Positions 1 through 10,675 are shown, counted from the first letter of the stretch. The stretch is 23,738 bases of DNA from Kytococcus schroeteri (GCF_002847825.1 NZ_PKIZ01000020.1:22104-45841); one strand, 5' to 3'. Translations and numbers: made by a program. The notes: generated by a model from the letters alone, not told the origin.

Positions 1-36
1 CGAGGGCCTCGACCGGTGCACCGGTCGAGGCCCTCG
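1..36 (-). terminator. Perfect 36-bp palindrome downstream of guaB
   Basis: Two 18-base arms are exact reverse complements, which would fold as a 16-bp GC-rich stem with a TGCA loop. It lies 21 bases beyond the guaB stop codon, so it probably ends guaB transcription. Because it is symmetric it could also serve a gene to the left of the window. No T-tract is visible on the plus side; the minus-strand downstream side is outside the window. Confidence 0.75.
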
Positions 37-57
37 TCATCGCGCGGGGGCGCGGGG

Positions 58-1566
<1,509 letters not shown>

Positions 1567-1579
1567 TCCGCGCCACGGT

Positions 1580-1595
1580 TGTGGTACATGTCACA
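1580..1595. promoter_or_regulatory. CRP/GlxR-like operator between guaB and whiB3
   Basis: The plus strand reads TGTGG-TACATG-TCACA, matching the CRP/GlxR consensus TGTGA-N6-TCACA at nine of ten defined bases. It covers about -26 to -41 relative to the predicted guaB start site, i.e. the place where a -35 box should be, and lies about 113 bases upstream of the whiB3 start codon. Actinobacterial CRP/GlxR proteins are known cAMP-responsive regulators, including of a whiB gene in M. tuberculosis. Binding here is inferred only. Confidence 0.4.
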
Positions 1596-1707
1596 CACCG
1601 GGCCTGCATGGTGCCGGGGCTCCCGGGGTAGACCCCTCCCCGTGGGCGGATCCCCCCCCCACCACGGACGACCGCCCGTAGACCAGCGACGCAGACGAGG
1701 TTCCTTC

Positions 1708-1998
1708 TTGGACAGCACGGCACGCCAGCCCGGACCGGTCGCCGACCTGTGGGACTGGCAGCACGAGGGGCTCTGCCGGACCACCGACCCCGAGGAGTTC
1801 TTCCACCCCGAGGGTGAGCGGGGCGAGCGCCGCCGACGCCGCGACGAGCGCGCCAAGCGCGTGTGCCGGCGCTGCCCCGTCATCGAGAAGTGCCGCGAGC
1901 ACGCCCTGGCCGCCCGCGAGCCCTACGGCGTGTGGGGCGGCCTCACCGAGGGCGAGCGCGAGGAATTGCTCGACCGCTCCGAGCTCAAGGGCGCCTGA
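1708..1998 (+). CDS. whiB3: WhiB-family iron-sulfur regulator, WhiB3/WhiD type
   Basis: This is a small [4Fe-4S] transcription factor of the actinobacteria-only Wbl family, which works by binding the primary sigma factor. With a TTG start at 1708 (GACGAGG seven bases upstream) the product is 96 residues. Four cluster-ligand cysteines are at 23, 53, 56 and 62 (C-x29-C-x2-C-x5-C), followed by the GVWGG turn (74-78). The segments DLWDWQHEGLCR, FFHPEGERG, RAKRVCRRCPVIE and EPYGVWGGL resemble M. tuberculosis WhiB3 and Streptomyces WhiD rather than WhiB1 or WhiB2. It lies between guaB and groEL, as whiB3 does in mycobacteria. WhiB3/WhiD members act in redox sensing or sporulation; which applies here cannot be told. 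A possible -10 (TAGACC, 1679-1684) lies upstream, and a run of nine C precedes it. The reading frame stays open far upstream, but only as the antisense of guaB. Confidence 0.92.
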   Translation: MDSTARQPGPVADLWDWQHEGLCRTTDPEEFFHPEGERGERRRRRDERAKRVCRRCPVIEKCREHALAAREPYGVWGGLTEGEREELLDRSELKGA

Positions 1999-2001
1999 GG
2001 C

Positions 2002-2229
2002 TCAGCCCCGCTCCACCCGGATCTCCCCCACGGGGGTGCCCACCACCTGGCCGGGCCGCACCTTGCGCCCCCGCTGCGTGCACACCTCGCCGTCCAGGGT
2101 CACGTCGCCGGCCTGGATGACCTCCCGCGCGATGGCGCCGTCGTCCACCACGTTGGCCAGCTTGAGCACCTGACCCAGCTGGATGTGCTCGTCGGTGATG
2201 GTCACGGTCAGCGCGTCTGCCTGGCTCAT
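2002..2229 (-). CDS. Small S4-domain RNA-binding protein (YbcJ/S4_2 type)
   Basis: A 75-residue protein made almost entirely of one S4 RNA-binding fold: IQLGQVLKLANVV, then DGAIAREVIQAGDVTLDGEV and RGRKVRPGQVV. That pattern (helix pair, loop, G-x-V-x-L/V-N/D-G, then R-G-R-K-V/L-R-P-G) is typical of the YbcJ-like S4_2 family, thought to bind structured RNA; the target is unknown. The ATG at 2229 was chosen because GGGGGAG lies about nine bases upstream and the domain begins soon after. The open frame extends further upstream only as unstructured proline/glycine-rich sequence across the groEL terminator. Its stop is only three bases from the convergent whiB3 stop. It is downstream of groEL on the same strand but separated by a strong hairpin. 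Confidence 0.85.
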   Translation of the reverse strand: MSQADALTVTITDEHIQLGQVLKLANVVDDGAIAREVIQAGDVTLDGEVCTQRGRKVRPGQVVGTPVGEIRVERG

Positions 2230-2287
2230 GGGGCCAGTCTCCCCCATCGGCTGCGCCCGGCTCCCCCTCCCGCCGGCCGGCACGGCG

Positions 2288-2322
2288 ACGGGGCCGGGGT
2301 CCGTGGTGGACCCCGGCCCCGT
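2288..2322 (-). terminator. groEL terminator hairpin
   Basis: Perfect 15-bp GC-rich stem (2288-2302 with 2308-2322) and a GTGGT loop, 40 bases after the groEL stop codon. No T-tract follows on the minus strand, which is common in actinobacteria. Confidence 0.75.
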
Positions 2323-2361
2323 GGCCGGTCGACGGGTCACGCGGCGCGCGACCCGCGGGAC

Positions 2362-4058
<1,697 letters not shown>

Positions 4059-4089
4059 GGTGGGCGCCGTCGGTGCGGCGCCGGGGAAC

Positions 4090-4386
4090 TCAGCGCTCGA
4101 TGATGGCCAGCACGTCGCGGGCGCCCAGGATGAGCACCTCCTGACCGTCGTACTTGACCTCGGTGCCGCCGTACTTGGAGTAGATGACGCGGTCGCCGAC
4201 GGAGATGTCCATCGGCACGCGCTCGTCGCCGTCCTCGTTGAAGCGGCCCGGGCCGACGGCGATGACCTCGCCCTCCTGCGGCTTCTCCTGGGCGGTGTCC
4301 GGGATGACCAGGCCGGAGGCGGTGGTCTGGGCGGCCTCGACGGCCTTGACGACGATGCGGTCCTCGAGGGGCTTGATGGTGGCCAT
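4090..4386 (-). CDS. groES: 10-kDa co-chaperonin GroES
   Basis: Heptameric lid of the GroEL chamber. The 98-residue sequence is full length. It opens with [11 protein letters not shown], has the mobile loop that contacts GroEL (about residues 17-34, with [10 protein letters not shown]), the GEVIAVGPG segment, the [15 protein letters not shown] strand pair and a C-terminal [12 protein letters not shown]. The ATG at 4386 is preceded by AGAGGAAGG at proper spacing. It is the first gene of groES-groEL. A sigma-A-type promoter lies about 140 bases upstream, bracketed by two CIRCE-like operators, so HrcA heat-shock control is expected. hrcA is not in the window. Confidence 0.98.
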   Translation of the reverse strand: MATIKPLEDRIVVKAVEAAQTTASGLVIPDTAQEKPQEGEVIAVGPGRFNEDGDERVPMDISVGDRVIYSKYGGTEVKYDGQEVLILGARDVLAIIER

Positions 4387-4498
4387 GGGACCTTCCTCTC
4401 TCTGGGAGTGGCGCCGGGCGGGGCCCGGGGCCGGGGTGCGGTGTTCAGTCGGCGCCGTCGGGGTGGTCGCTGCCGGGTCCGTCGCGGTGGCCCCGGAG

Positions 4499-4525
4499 CT
4501 GGCACCCGGTGGCGCTGAGTGCCAG
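4499..4525 (-). promoter_or_regulatory. CIRCE-like operator 2 (HrcA site) of groES
   Basis: On the minus strand CTGGCACTC, nine bases, then GGGTGCCAG: the CIRCE layout (TTAGCACTC-N9-GAGTGCTAA) with one mismatch between the arms. It would cover the predicted groES transcription start (about 4524). Its centre is 47 bp from that of the first CIRCE. Confidence 0.65.
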
Positions 4526-4530
4526 CACCA

Positions 4531-4560
4531 AATCTAGGGCGGCCTCTGGCACTCGGTCAA
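4531..4560 (-). promoter_or_regulatory. groESL promoter
   Basis: On the minus strand TTGACC (4560-4555) is followed after 18 bases by TAGATT (4536-4531), a good sigma-A-like pair. Predicted start near 4524, giving a leader of about 138 bases before groES. The -35 box lies in the nine-base spacer of CIRCE 1, a classic repression arrangement. Confidence 0.7.
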
Positions 4561-4577
4561 CTCGAGTGCCAGAGGCC
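4541..4577 (-). promoter_or_regulatory. CIRCE operator 1 (HrcA site) of groES
   Basis: Core CTGGCACTC-N9-GAGTGCCAG at 4546-4572 keeps the invariant GCACTC/GAGTGC halves and exact nine-base spacing of CIRCE. Perfect pairing extends five bases further on each side (14-bp arms, 4541-4554 and 4564-4577). It overlaps the -35 box of the groES promoter. The outer edge is only 10 bases from the stop codon of the upstream gene, so the extended hairpin may also help end that transcript. Confidence 0.85.
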
Positions 4578-4587
4578 ACCGGGGCGC

Positions 4588-5820
4588 TCAGAGCAGGGGC
4601 TGGAGCGGCTGCAGGAGCCGCTCGATGCCGCGGGCCCACCAGGCCCTGCCCCGCCACTCGGCCAGTGTCAGCTGCCGGCAGTTGGTGAGGTCGCGGCGGA
4701 AGATCTCCTGCATGTGGGCGGCCTGCCCGGCGTCGAGGATCTCCAGGTTGACCTCGTAGTTGCCGGTCAGCGAGAGCCGGTCGATGTTGGCCGTCCCCAC
4801 CGTGACCCACACGCCGTCGACCACCGCGGTCTTGGCGTGCACCATCGCGTCCTGGTACAGCCACAGCTCCACCCCGCCGGAGAGCAGCTGCTCGAAGTAG
4901 TAGCGCGCCACCCAGTCGGCCACCACGTGGTTGGAGCGCTCCGGGAGGATCACCTTCACGTCCACCCCCCGCCGCCGGGCGCGGAGCAGCTCCTCGAGGA
5001 TCTCCCTGTCGGGGATGAAGTAGGCCTGCGTGATCCAGATCGTCTCGTCGGCCCGGTCGATGGCCTCCAGGTACATGCCCCGGATGGGGAAGAGCAGCCG
5101 CGAGGGCGCGTTGCGGTGGGCCTGCACCGGCAGCCCCCAGGCCCGGCTGCGGCCGTCGCTGAGCTCGGGCTGGTCCTCGTGCCGGTGGCGGTTCCAGAAG
5201 TCGATGAAGACGTTGACCAGCTCGGCCACCGCTGCCCCGGTGACCCGCACGTGGGTGTCGCGCCACTGCGTGGCGTACTCCTGGCCCACGTTGTAGCCGC
5301 CCACGAAGCCGACCTCCTCGTCCACCACGAGGATCTTGCGGTGGTCGCGCCCCCAGTGGCGGGGACCGAGCAGCACGTCCGGGGTCACCACCGGGTACTC
5401 CAGCGTGTGCACGCCCGGCGGCCAGCGCTTGAACTCCCGCGGCACCACGAGGTTGGCGAACCCGTCGAAGACCACGTGCACGGCCACGCCGCGCTCGGCG
5501 GCCTCGCAGAGGGCCTCCTTGAAGGCCCGGCCCACGGCGTCGCCCTTGAGGATGTAGCTCTCGAAGAAGATCTCGCGGCGCGCCCCGCGGATGGCCTCGA
5601 GCATGTCGGCGAAGACGTCGCGCCCGAAGGTGTAGGTGGTGATGGTGGTGCGGTCCAGCGAGCTCTCCACCGGCTCCACGGTGGGGAACGAGATGACCTC
5701 GGGACTGCGGCGCTTGCGGCGGCGGTTGCTCACCACCAGTCCCGCGACGACGGCCGCCTGCGCGACCGCCTGTGCCCCGAGCCCGTAGGCCACCACCTTC
5801 GCGACGGTGCGGTGCGGCAC
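4588..5820 (-). CDS. Phospholipase D / cardiolipin synthase-like protein
   Basis: A 410-residue protein of the PLD superfamily with two HKD motifs: H160-x-K162-x4-D167 (DHRKILVVD) and H328-x-K330-x4-D335 (VHAKTAVVD), each followed by the usual Gly/Asn turn (GGYN, GTANID). A hydrophobic stretch at about 9-30 followed by RRRKRR suggests a single membrane anchor. This layout is that of bacterial cardiolipin synthases (Cls/YwiE type), which join two phosphatidylglycerols or transfer phosphatidyl groups; a plain phospholipase cannot be excluded. The GTG start at 5820 is preceded by GAGGAGGGG. A possible -10 (TAGACT, 5860-5855) lies upstream. The reading frame is open further upstream, but only as antisense of the methyltransferase. 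Divergent from the methyltransferase gene, and just upstream of the groES control region. Confidence 0.92.
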   Translation of the reverse strand: MPHRTVAKVVAYGLGAQAVAQAAVVAGLVVSNRRRKRRSPEVISFPTVEPVESSLDRTTITTYTFGRDVFADMLEAIRGARREIFFESYILKGDAVGRAFKEALCEAAERGVAVHVVFDGFANLVVPREFKRWPPGVHTLEYPVVTPDVLLGPRHWGRDHRKILVVDEEVGFVGGYNVGQEYATQWRDTHVRVTGAAVAELVNVFIDFWNRHRHEDQPELSDGRSRAWGLPVQAHRNAPSRLLFPIRGMYLEAIDRADETIWITQAYFIPDREILEELLRARRRGVDVKVILPERSNHVVADWVARYYFEQLLSGGVELWLYQDAMVHAKTAVVDGVWVTVGTANIDRLSLTGNYEVNLEILDAGQAAHMQEIFRRDLTNCRQLTLAEWRGRAWWARGIERLLQPLQPLL

Positions 5821-5914
5821 GTCCCCTCCTCGACTCGGCTCCTGGCGTTGGGCCAGTCTAGGGCGGCGCGGCCGGCCCCCGGGGCGGGCCACCGGCGGTG
5901 GGAGACTGCCGCCC

Positions 5915-7249
5915 ATGAGCCACGCCCCCGACCCCGATGACCCCCTGGCCGGCGTCGACCTGCTGCGGAGCGTGGCCCCCGGATCCGACCCCGCGCTGGA
6001 CGCCCTCGTCGCCGAGGCCCGGGCCACCGGGGACGCGTTCGCCGCGGCCGCCCTGCTGCGCGGCGCCGGCTTCGCCCCCGAGCGGGCCGCCGCCGCCCTC
6101 TCCCAGGCCGAGCTGCGCGCCACCGGCACCGCCAAGCTCGGTGAACGCGCCGCGGGGATGCTGCTCACCCGGGCCGGTCTGGAGCAGGCCACGCGCTGGC
6201 AGGTGGCCGAGCTGCACGGGCGGGTCCTGGCCGCCGCCGGCATCGAGCAGGTGACGGATGTGGGGTGCGGGCTGGGGGCCGACACCTGGGCGCTCACCCG
6301 GCACGTGCCGGCGGTGACCGCCCTGGAGGCCGATACCGAGACCGCCGCCGCCGCGGCCCACAACCTGGCGGGCACCGGTGCCGTGGTGGAGCACCGCGAG
6401 GTGGACGCCTCGTGGCAGCCGCCCGCCGCCCCCGAGGCGGCCCGCTGCGCGCTGTGGTTCGACCCCGCCCGCCGCACCGGGGTGGCCGACGCCCGGGGAC
6501 GCGCCCGCCGCGTCAGCGGACCGACCGGTCTGCGGCCCTCCCTCGAGCTGGTGACGACGCTGGCCGGGCGGGTGGGCCTCACCGGTTGCAAGGTGGGGCC
6601 CGGCTGGCGCCACGGTGACGTGCCCGCCGGGGCCCACGCCCAGTGGGTGAGCCACGACGGCGACCTCGTGGAGGCCGTGCTCTGGATGGGCCGGGCCCTC
6701 GCCTCCCCCGGCGGAGCCCCCGACCCGCTGCGCCCGGTGGCCGGGGCGCACTCGGCCACCCGTCTGGACCACGACGGCACCGTGCTGGCGCACACCGACT
6801 CCACCGCCCTGCCACCCTCCCCCGCCGGCATGCCCGGCCACCGCGTGCTCACCAGCGAGGACGAGCTGGGCACCCACCTGTGGGAGCCCGATCCCGCCCT
6901 GGCGCAGGCCGGGCTGGTGGGCGTGGTGGCGGGCGGCGCCGCAGAGGCCCGGGCGGCCGAGCTGGGTACCGGCGTGGGGTGGATGACGGCCGACCTGCCG
7001 GGCGACCCCGCGTGGGTGCGCACCCACCGTGTGGTGGAGGTGATGGCGCCCCGCCCCAAGGTGCTCTCCGCGTGGGCCCGCCGCCGGGAGGTCGGCGAGC
7101 TGGTGCTGCGCAAGCACGGGTCGTCGCTGGACCCGGCCGTGGTGCGCCAGCGGATCCGGACCCGGGGCGACCAGCGCCGGGTGCTGCTGCTCACCCGCAT
7201 CGGGGACCGGCAGGTGGCCGTCGAGATCGAGGCCCCGGCGGAGCCCTAG
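5915..7249 (+). CDS. Class I SAM-dependent methyltransferase with THUMP-like C-terminus
   Basis: The 444-residue protein has a helical N-terminal part (about 1-105), a Rossmann-type SAM-binding motif TDVGCGLGADTW (about 114-125) with the acidic strand-2 end ALEAD (about 136-140), and WFDPARR (181-187) where class I enzymes keep their catalytic-loop D/N-P-P-like motif. The last roughly 75 residues (RPKVLSAW...VLRKHGSSLDP...RQRIRTRGDQRRVLLLTRIG) resemble the THUMP-like domain found on such actinobacterial methyltransferases, hinting at an RNA substrate. The exact target is unknown. The ATG at 5915 has a weak GGGAG about 11 bases upstream. It is 84 bases from the RND gene on the same strand and may share a transcript. 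It is divergent from the PLD-like gene; the 94-base gap holds no clear plus-strand promoter. Confidence 0.85.
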   Translation: MSHAPDPDDPLAGVDLLRSVAPGSDPALDALVAEARATGDAFAAAALLRGAGFAPERAAAALSQAELRATGTAKLGERAAGMLLTRAGLEQATRWQVAELHGRVLAAAGIEQVTDVGCGLGADTWALTRHVPAVTALEADTETAAAAAHNLAGTGAVVEHREVDASWQPPAAPEAARCALWFDPARRTGVADARGRARRVSGPTGLRPSLELVTTLAGRVGLTGCKVGPGWRHGDVPAGAHAQWVSHDGDLVEAVLWMGRALASPGGAPDPLRPVAGAHSATRLDHDGTVLAHTDSTALPPSPAGMPGHRVLTSEDELGTHLWEPDPALAQAGLVGVVAGGAAEARAAELGTGVGWMTADLPGDPAWVRTHRVVEVMAPRPKVLSAWARRREVGELVLRKHGSSLDPAVVRQRIRTRGDQRRVLLLTRIGDRQVAVEIEAPAEP

Positions 7250-7333
7250 ACTCTGCGCGGGTGACGGTGACCGGGGGACGTCCCGGGGCGGTCGACCCAG
7301 CCGAGTCCCGCACCCGCCCCGGAGGTCCCGCAC

Positions 7334-10300
7334 ATGACTGCCCTTGCCCGCCTGAGCCTGAGGAACAGGGCGTTGGTGGCCCTGGCCACGGTGCTCACCC
7401 TCGTGCTCGGACTGTTCTCCACGTCCTCCCTCAAGCAGGAGCTGCTCCCCTCGCTGGAGTTCCCCCTGGTGGTGGCCGTGACGCCCGTGCAGGGCGCCGA
7501 CTCGCAGGTGGTGGAGTCCCGCGTCACCGTGCCGATGGAGCGCGCCGCCGAGCAGCTCGACGGCATCGAGAAGGTGGAGTCCACCAGCTCCAACGGCCTC
7601 TCGGTGGTGCAGGCCACGCTCACCTACGGCACCTCCCTGGACGACGCGAAGGCCGCGCTCCAGGCCGAGGTCTCGGGCATGGACCTCCCCGAGGGGGCCG
7701 AGCCCCAGGTGATCGTGGGCGCCTTCGACGCCTTCCCGATCATGCAGGTCTCAGCCACCGGCGGCGGGAGCACCGACCAGCTCGTGGAGCGCCTCAACGA
7801 CAGCGTGGTGCCCGCGCTGGAGAAGATCGACGGCGTCCGCGAGGTGCAGCTCAGCGGCGTGAAGGACCAGCAGGTGCGGGTGGACCTGGACCCGGCGAAG
7901 GCCGCGAAGGCCGGCGTGACGCCGCAGGCCGTGGCCGCCGCGCTGCAGTCCAACGGCGTGGTGGTGCCCGGCGGCACCCTCAACGACGGGGACCAGTCCC
8001 TGGCCGTGCAGGTGGGGGCGAGCTTCCAGGACGTCTCCGAGCTGCGCGCGCTGCCGCTGGCCGCCCAGCCGGCCACCGGTGGCGAGGGCGGGCAGGACCC
8101 GACCGCACAGGACCCGACCGGGCAGGTGGCCCACGGGCAGCAGGCAGGCGCCACCGCCGCGGCCTCCTCCCCGTCCTCCCCGGTGACCCTCGGCGACGTC
8201 GCCAAGGTCACCCTCGCCGACCCGCCGGCCACCGGCCACACCCGCACCGACGGCCGACCCGCCGTCACCCTCGGCATCGTCAAGACCCCCGAGGGGAACA
8301 CCGTGGGCATCTCCCACGACGTGTCCGACGCCCTGTCCGGGCTGCAGGACGACCTCGGCCAGGACGGCCGCCTCACCGTCGTGTTCGACCAGGCGCCGTT
8401 CGTGGAGCAGTCCATCCACGACCTCACCACCGAGGGCCTGCTGGGCCTCGGCTTCGCCATCCTCGTGGTGCTGCTCTTCCTGCTCTCGATCCGCCTGACG
8501 CTCGTCACCGCGGTGTCCATCCCGCTCTCGCTGCTCGTGGCGATGATCGGCCTGCACCTGGCCGGCTACTCGCTGAACATCCTCACCCTCGGTGCGCTCA
8601 CCATCGCCGTGGGGCGCGTGGTGGACGACTCCATCGTGGTCATCGAGAACATCAAACGCCACGTGGACGGCGGCGAGCCCAAGGCGCAGGCCATCCCGCG
8701 CGCCGTGGCCGAGGTGGCCGGTGCCGTGACCTCCTCCACGCTGGCCACCGCGGCGGTGTTCCTGCCGCTGGGCCTCGTGGGCGGACAGGTGGGCGAGCTC
8801 TTCCGCCCCTTCGCCCTCACCGTCGTGGTGGCCCTGCTGGCCTCCCTCCTGGTGGCCCTCACCATCATCCCGGTGCTGGGCTACTGGTTCCTGCGCAGCC
8901 GCGACGCCGGCGACCTCACCGAGGAGCAGCGCCTGGCCGCCCTGCACTCCGACGACCCGGACTGGCTGCAGCGCGGCTACCTGCCCGTGCTGCGCACGGT
9001 CATCCGCCGCCCCCTGCTCACCTGCCTGGCGGGCCTGCTCGTGTTCGCCGGCACCGTGGCCTCCGCCGGCCTGGTGAAGACCGACTTCATGGGCTCGGCC
9101 GGCGACACCCAGGTGAACGTCACCCAGGAGATGCCCGCCGGCACCACCCTGGAGGCCACCGACGCCGCCGCCCGGAAGGTGGAGGAGGCCCTCGCCGGCA
9201 TCGACGGCGTGAAGACCGTCACCGCCACCGTGGGTGACACCGGCGACGGCGCGGCCGCCATGACCGGTGGCGGCTCGAGCTCCTCGCAGTTCTTCGTGGC
9301 CATGGACGACGAGGCCGACGCCGACGCGGTGCGCACCACCATCGAGGACCGGCTGCAGGACGTGCCCGGCACCGTCCGCGTGACCGGCGCCTCGGAGGAC
9401 CCGTCGATGGGCCGCACCCAGGTGGTGGTGCGCTCCGACGACGAGAAGGCCCTGGAGGAGACCGCGCGTGCCGTCGAGAAGGCCGTCTCCGGTGTGCAGG
9501 GCGCCACGGACGTCTCCAACAACGCGGCCGACACCATCCCCGCCGTGCGCGTGGAGGTCGACCGCCAGAAGGCTCAGGCCGCCGGGCTCTCCGAGGCGGT
9601 CGTCGGCCAGCTCGTGGCCGGCGCGCTGCACGGCGCCCCGGTCGGCGAGGTGACCCTGCGGGACGCCGCCCACCCGGTGGTGGTCGTGCAGGGCGAGAAG
9701 CCGACCTCCGTGGCCGCGCTGAGGAAGCTGCCGGTGGGCGCCGGTCCGAAGGGCCCGCTCACCCTGGCCGACGTGGCCAGCGTCAGGAAGGTGGAGTCGC
9801 CGGTGAGCATCACGCGCACCGACGGCCAGCGCTCGGCCACCATCACCGCCGTCAACGACACCGACGACCTCGGTGCCTTCACCCGGGATCTCACCCAGGC
9901 CGTGGACGGCGTCGACGTGCCCGAGGGCGTGGAGGTCTCCGTGGGCGGCGAGAGCGAGGAGCAGGCCGAGGCCTTCGCCCAGCTGGGGCTGGCCATGCTG
10001 GCGGCCATCGGCATCGTCTACCTGATCATGGTGGCGGCCTTCCGCTCGATCGTGCAGCCGCTCATCCTGCTGGTCTCCATCCCCTTCGCGGCCACCGGCG
10101 CCATCGCGATGCTGGTGCTCACCCGGGTGCCGCTGGGCGTGGCCGGCATGATCGGCGGCCTGATGCTGGTGGGCATCGTGGTGACCAACGCCATCGTGCT
10201 CATCGACCTGGTCAACCAGTACCGCGCCCGCGGGCTGTCGATCGAGGACGCCGTGGTGGAGGGCGGCCGCCACCGCCTGCGCCCCATCCTCATGACGGCG

Positions 10301-10615
10301 CTGGCCACCATCTGCGCGCTCACCCCGATGGCGTTCGCGCTCACCGGCGGCGGGGCCTTCATCAGCCAGCCGCTGGCGATCGTGGTGATCGGCGGCCTGC
10401 TGAGCAGCACGGTGCTCACGCTGCTGCTGGTGCCGGCGCTGTACGTCATCGTGGAGCGCGTCGGCCGCCGGTTCGGCCGGGACCGCGGGCAGGAGGCCGG
10501 GGAGGCCGAGGGCCTGCCGGCCCCCGGGGCGGAGGGGTCGGCGCAGGCCGCCCCCGCCCGTCCGGCGCGCGGCGGGGCCACCGCGCTCGACGGGTGGCGA
10601 CCGGCCGGCGCCTGA
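7334..10615 (+). CDS. RND-family efflux permease (AcrB/SwrC-like)
   Basis: A 1093-residue membrane pump of the resistance-nodulation-division superfamily, probably exporting hydrophobic compounds in exchange for protons. The order is classic: TM1 (about 10-30), a large extracytoplasmic loop, the TM2-TM6 block, a second large loop, and TM8-TM12. TM4 carries the proton-relay pair Asp431-Asp432 in GRVVDDSIVVIENI; the second half has GGLMLVGIVVTNAIVLIDLVN. It resembles HAE-type pumps (AcrB, Bacillus SwrC) more than the mycobacterial MmpL type. A Gln/Pro/Ser/Ala-rich insertion sits in the first loop at about 246-283, and the cytoplasmic tail after about residue 1050 is low in complexity. GGAGG lies eight bases before the ATG. 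No membrane-fusion or outer-membrane partner gene is nearby, as expected for a single-membrane cell. Substrate unknown. Confidence 0.93.
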   Translation: MTALARLSLRNRALVALATVLTLVLGLFSTSSLKQELLPSLEFPLVVAVTPVQGADSQVVESRVTVPMERAAEQLDGIEKVESTSSNGLSVVQATLTYGTSLDDAKAALQAEVSGMDLPEGAEPQVIVGAFDAFPIMQVSATGGGSTDQLVERLNDSVVPALEKIDGVREVQLSGVKDQQVRVDLDPAKAAKAGVTPQAVAAALQSNGVVVPGGTLNDGDQSLAVQVGASFQDVSELRALPLAAQPATGGEGGQDPTAQDPTGQVAHGQQAGATAAASSPSSPVTLGDVAKVTLADPPATGHTRTDGRPAVTLGIVKTPEGNTVGISHDVSDALSGLQDDLGQDGRLTVVFDQAPFVEQSIHDLTTEGLLGLGFAILVVLLFLLSIRLTLVTAVSIPLSLLVAMIGLHLAGYSLNILTLGALTIAVGRVVDDSIVVIENIKRHVDGGEPKAQAIPRAVAEVAGAVTSSTLATAAVFLPLGLVGGQVGELFRPFALTVVVALLASLLVALTIIPVLGYWFLRSRDAGDLTEEQRLAALHSDDPDWLQRGYLPVLRTVIRRPLLTCLAGLLVFAGTVASAGLVKTDFMGSAGDTQVNVTQEMPAGTTLEATDAAARKVEEALAGIDGVKTVTATVGDTGDGAAAMTGGGSSSSQFFVAMDDEADADAVRTTIEDRLQDVPGTVRVTGASEDPSMGRTQVVVRSDDEKALEETARAVEKAVSGVQGATDVSNNAADTIPAVRVEVDRQKAQAAGLSEAVVGQLVAGALHGAPVGEVTLRDAAHPVVVVQGEKPTSVAALRKLPVGAGPKGPLTLADVASVRKVESPVSITRTDGQRSATITAVNDTDDLGAFTRDLTQAVDGVDVPEGVEVSVGGESEEQAEAFAQLGLAMLAAIGIVYLIMVAAFRSIVQPLILLVSIPFAATGAIAMLVLTRVPLGVAGMIGGLMLVGIVVTNAIVLIDLVNQYRARGLSIEDAVVEGGRHRLRPILMTALATICALTPMAFALTGGGAFISQPLAIVVIGGLLSSTVLTLLLVPALYVIVERVGRRFGRDRGQEAGEAEGLPAPGAEGSAQAAPARPARGGATALDGWRPAGA

Positions 10616-10621
10616 CCCGCG

Positions 10622-10675
10622 CCACGACGAGGGGCCTGCCCCGGGGAGAGCCCCGGGGCAGGCCCCTCATCGTGG
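10622..10675. terminator. Bidirectional terminator between the RND gene and trkA
   Basis: 25-base arms (10622-10646 and 10651-10675) pair with one mismatch around an AGAG loop. It starts seven bases after the RND stop codon and ends ten bases before the trkA stop codon, so it serves both convergent units. Confidence 0.88.

Noticed and set aside
4541..4577. HspR (HAIR) operator instead of CIRCE
   Set aside because: HAIR needs CTTGAGT-N7-ACTCAAG; the site has GCACTC-N9-GAGTGC, which is CIRCE.
5870..5890. GC palindrome in the PLD-methyltransferase gap as a terminator
   Set aside because: It has a mismatch and essentially no loop, and it lies between divergent gene starts, where a terminator is not expected.
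5821..7200. Upstream extension of the PLD-like gene to 870 residues
   Set aside because: The extension is antisense to the methyltransferase and Ser/Arg/Pro-rich; the GTG at 5820 has a strong ribosome-binding site and starts the real protein.
7751..10273. Minus-strand open frame of 840 codons within the RND gene
   Set aside because: Antisense shadow of a clear RND permease; typical of GC-rich DNA with few stop codons.
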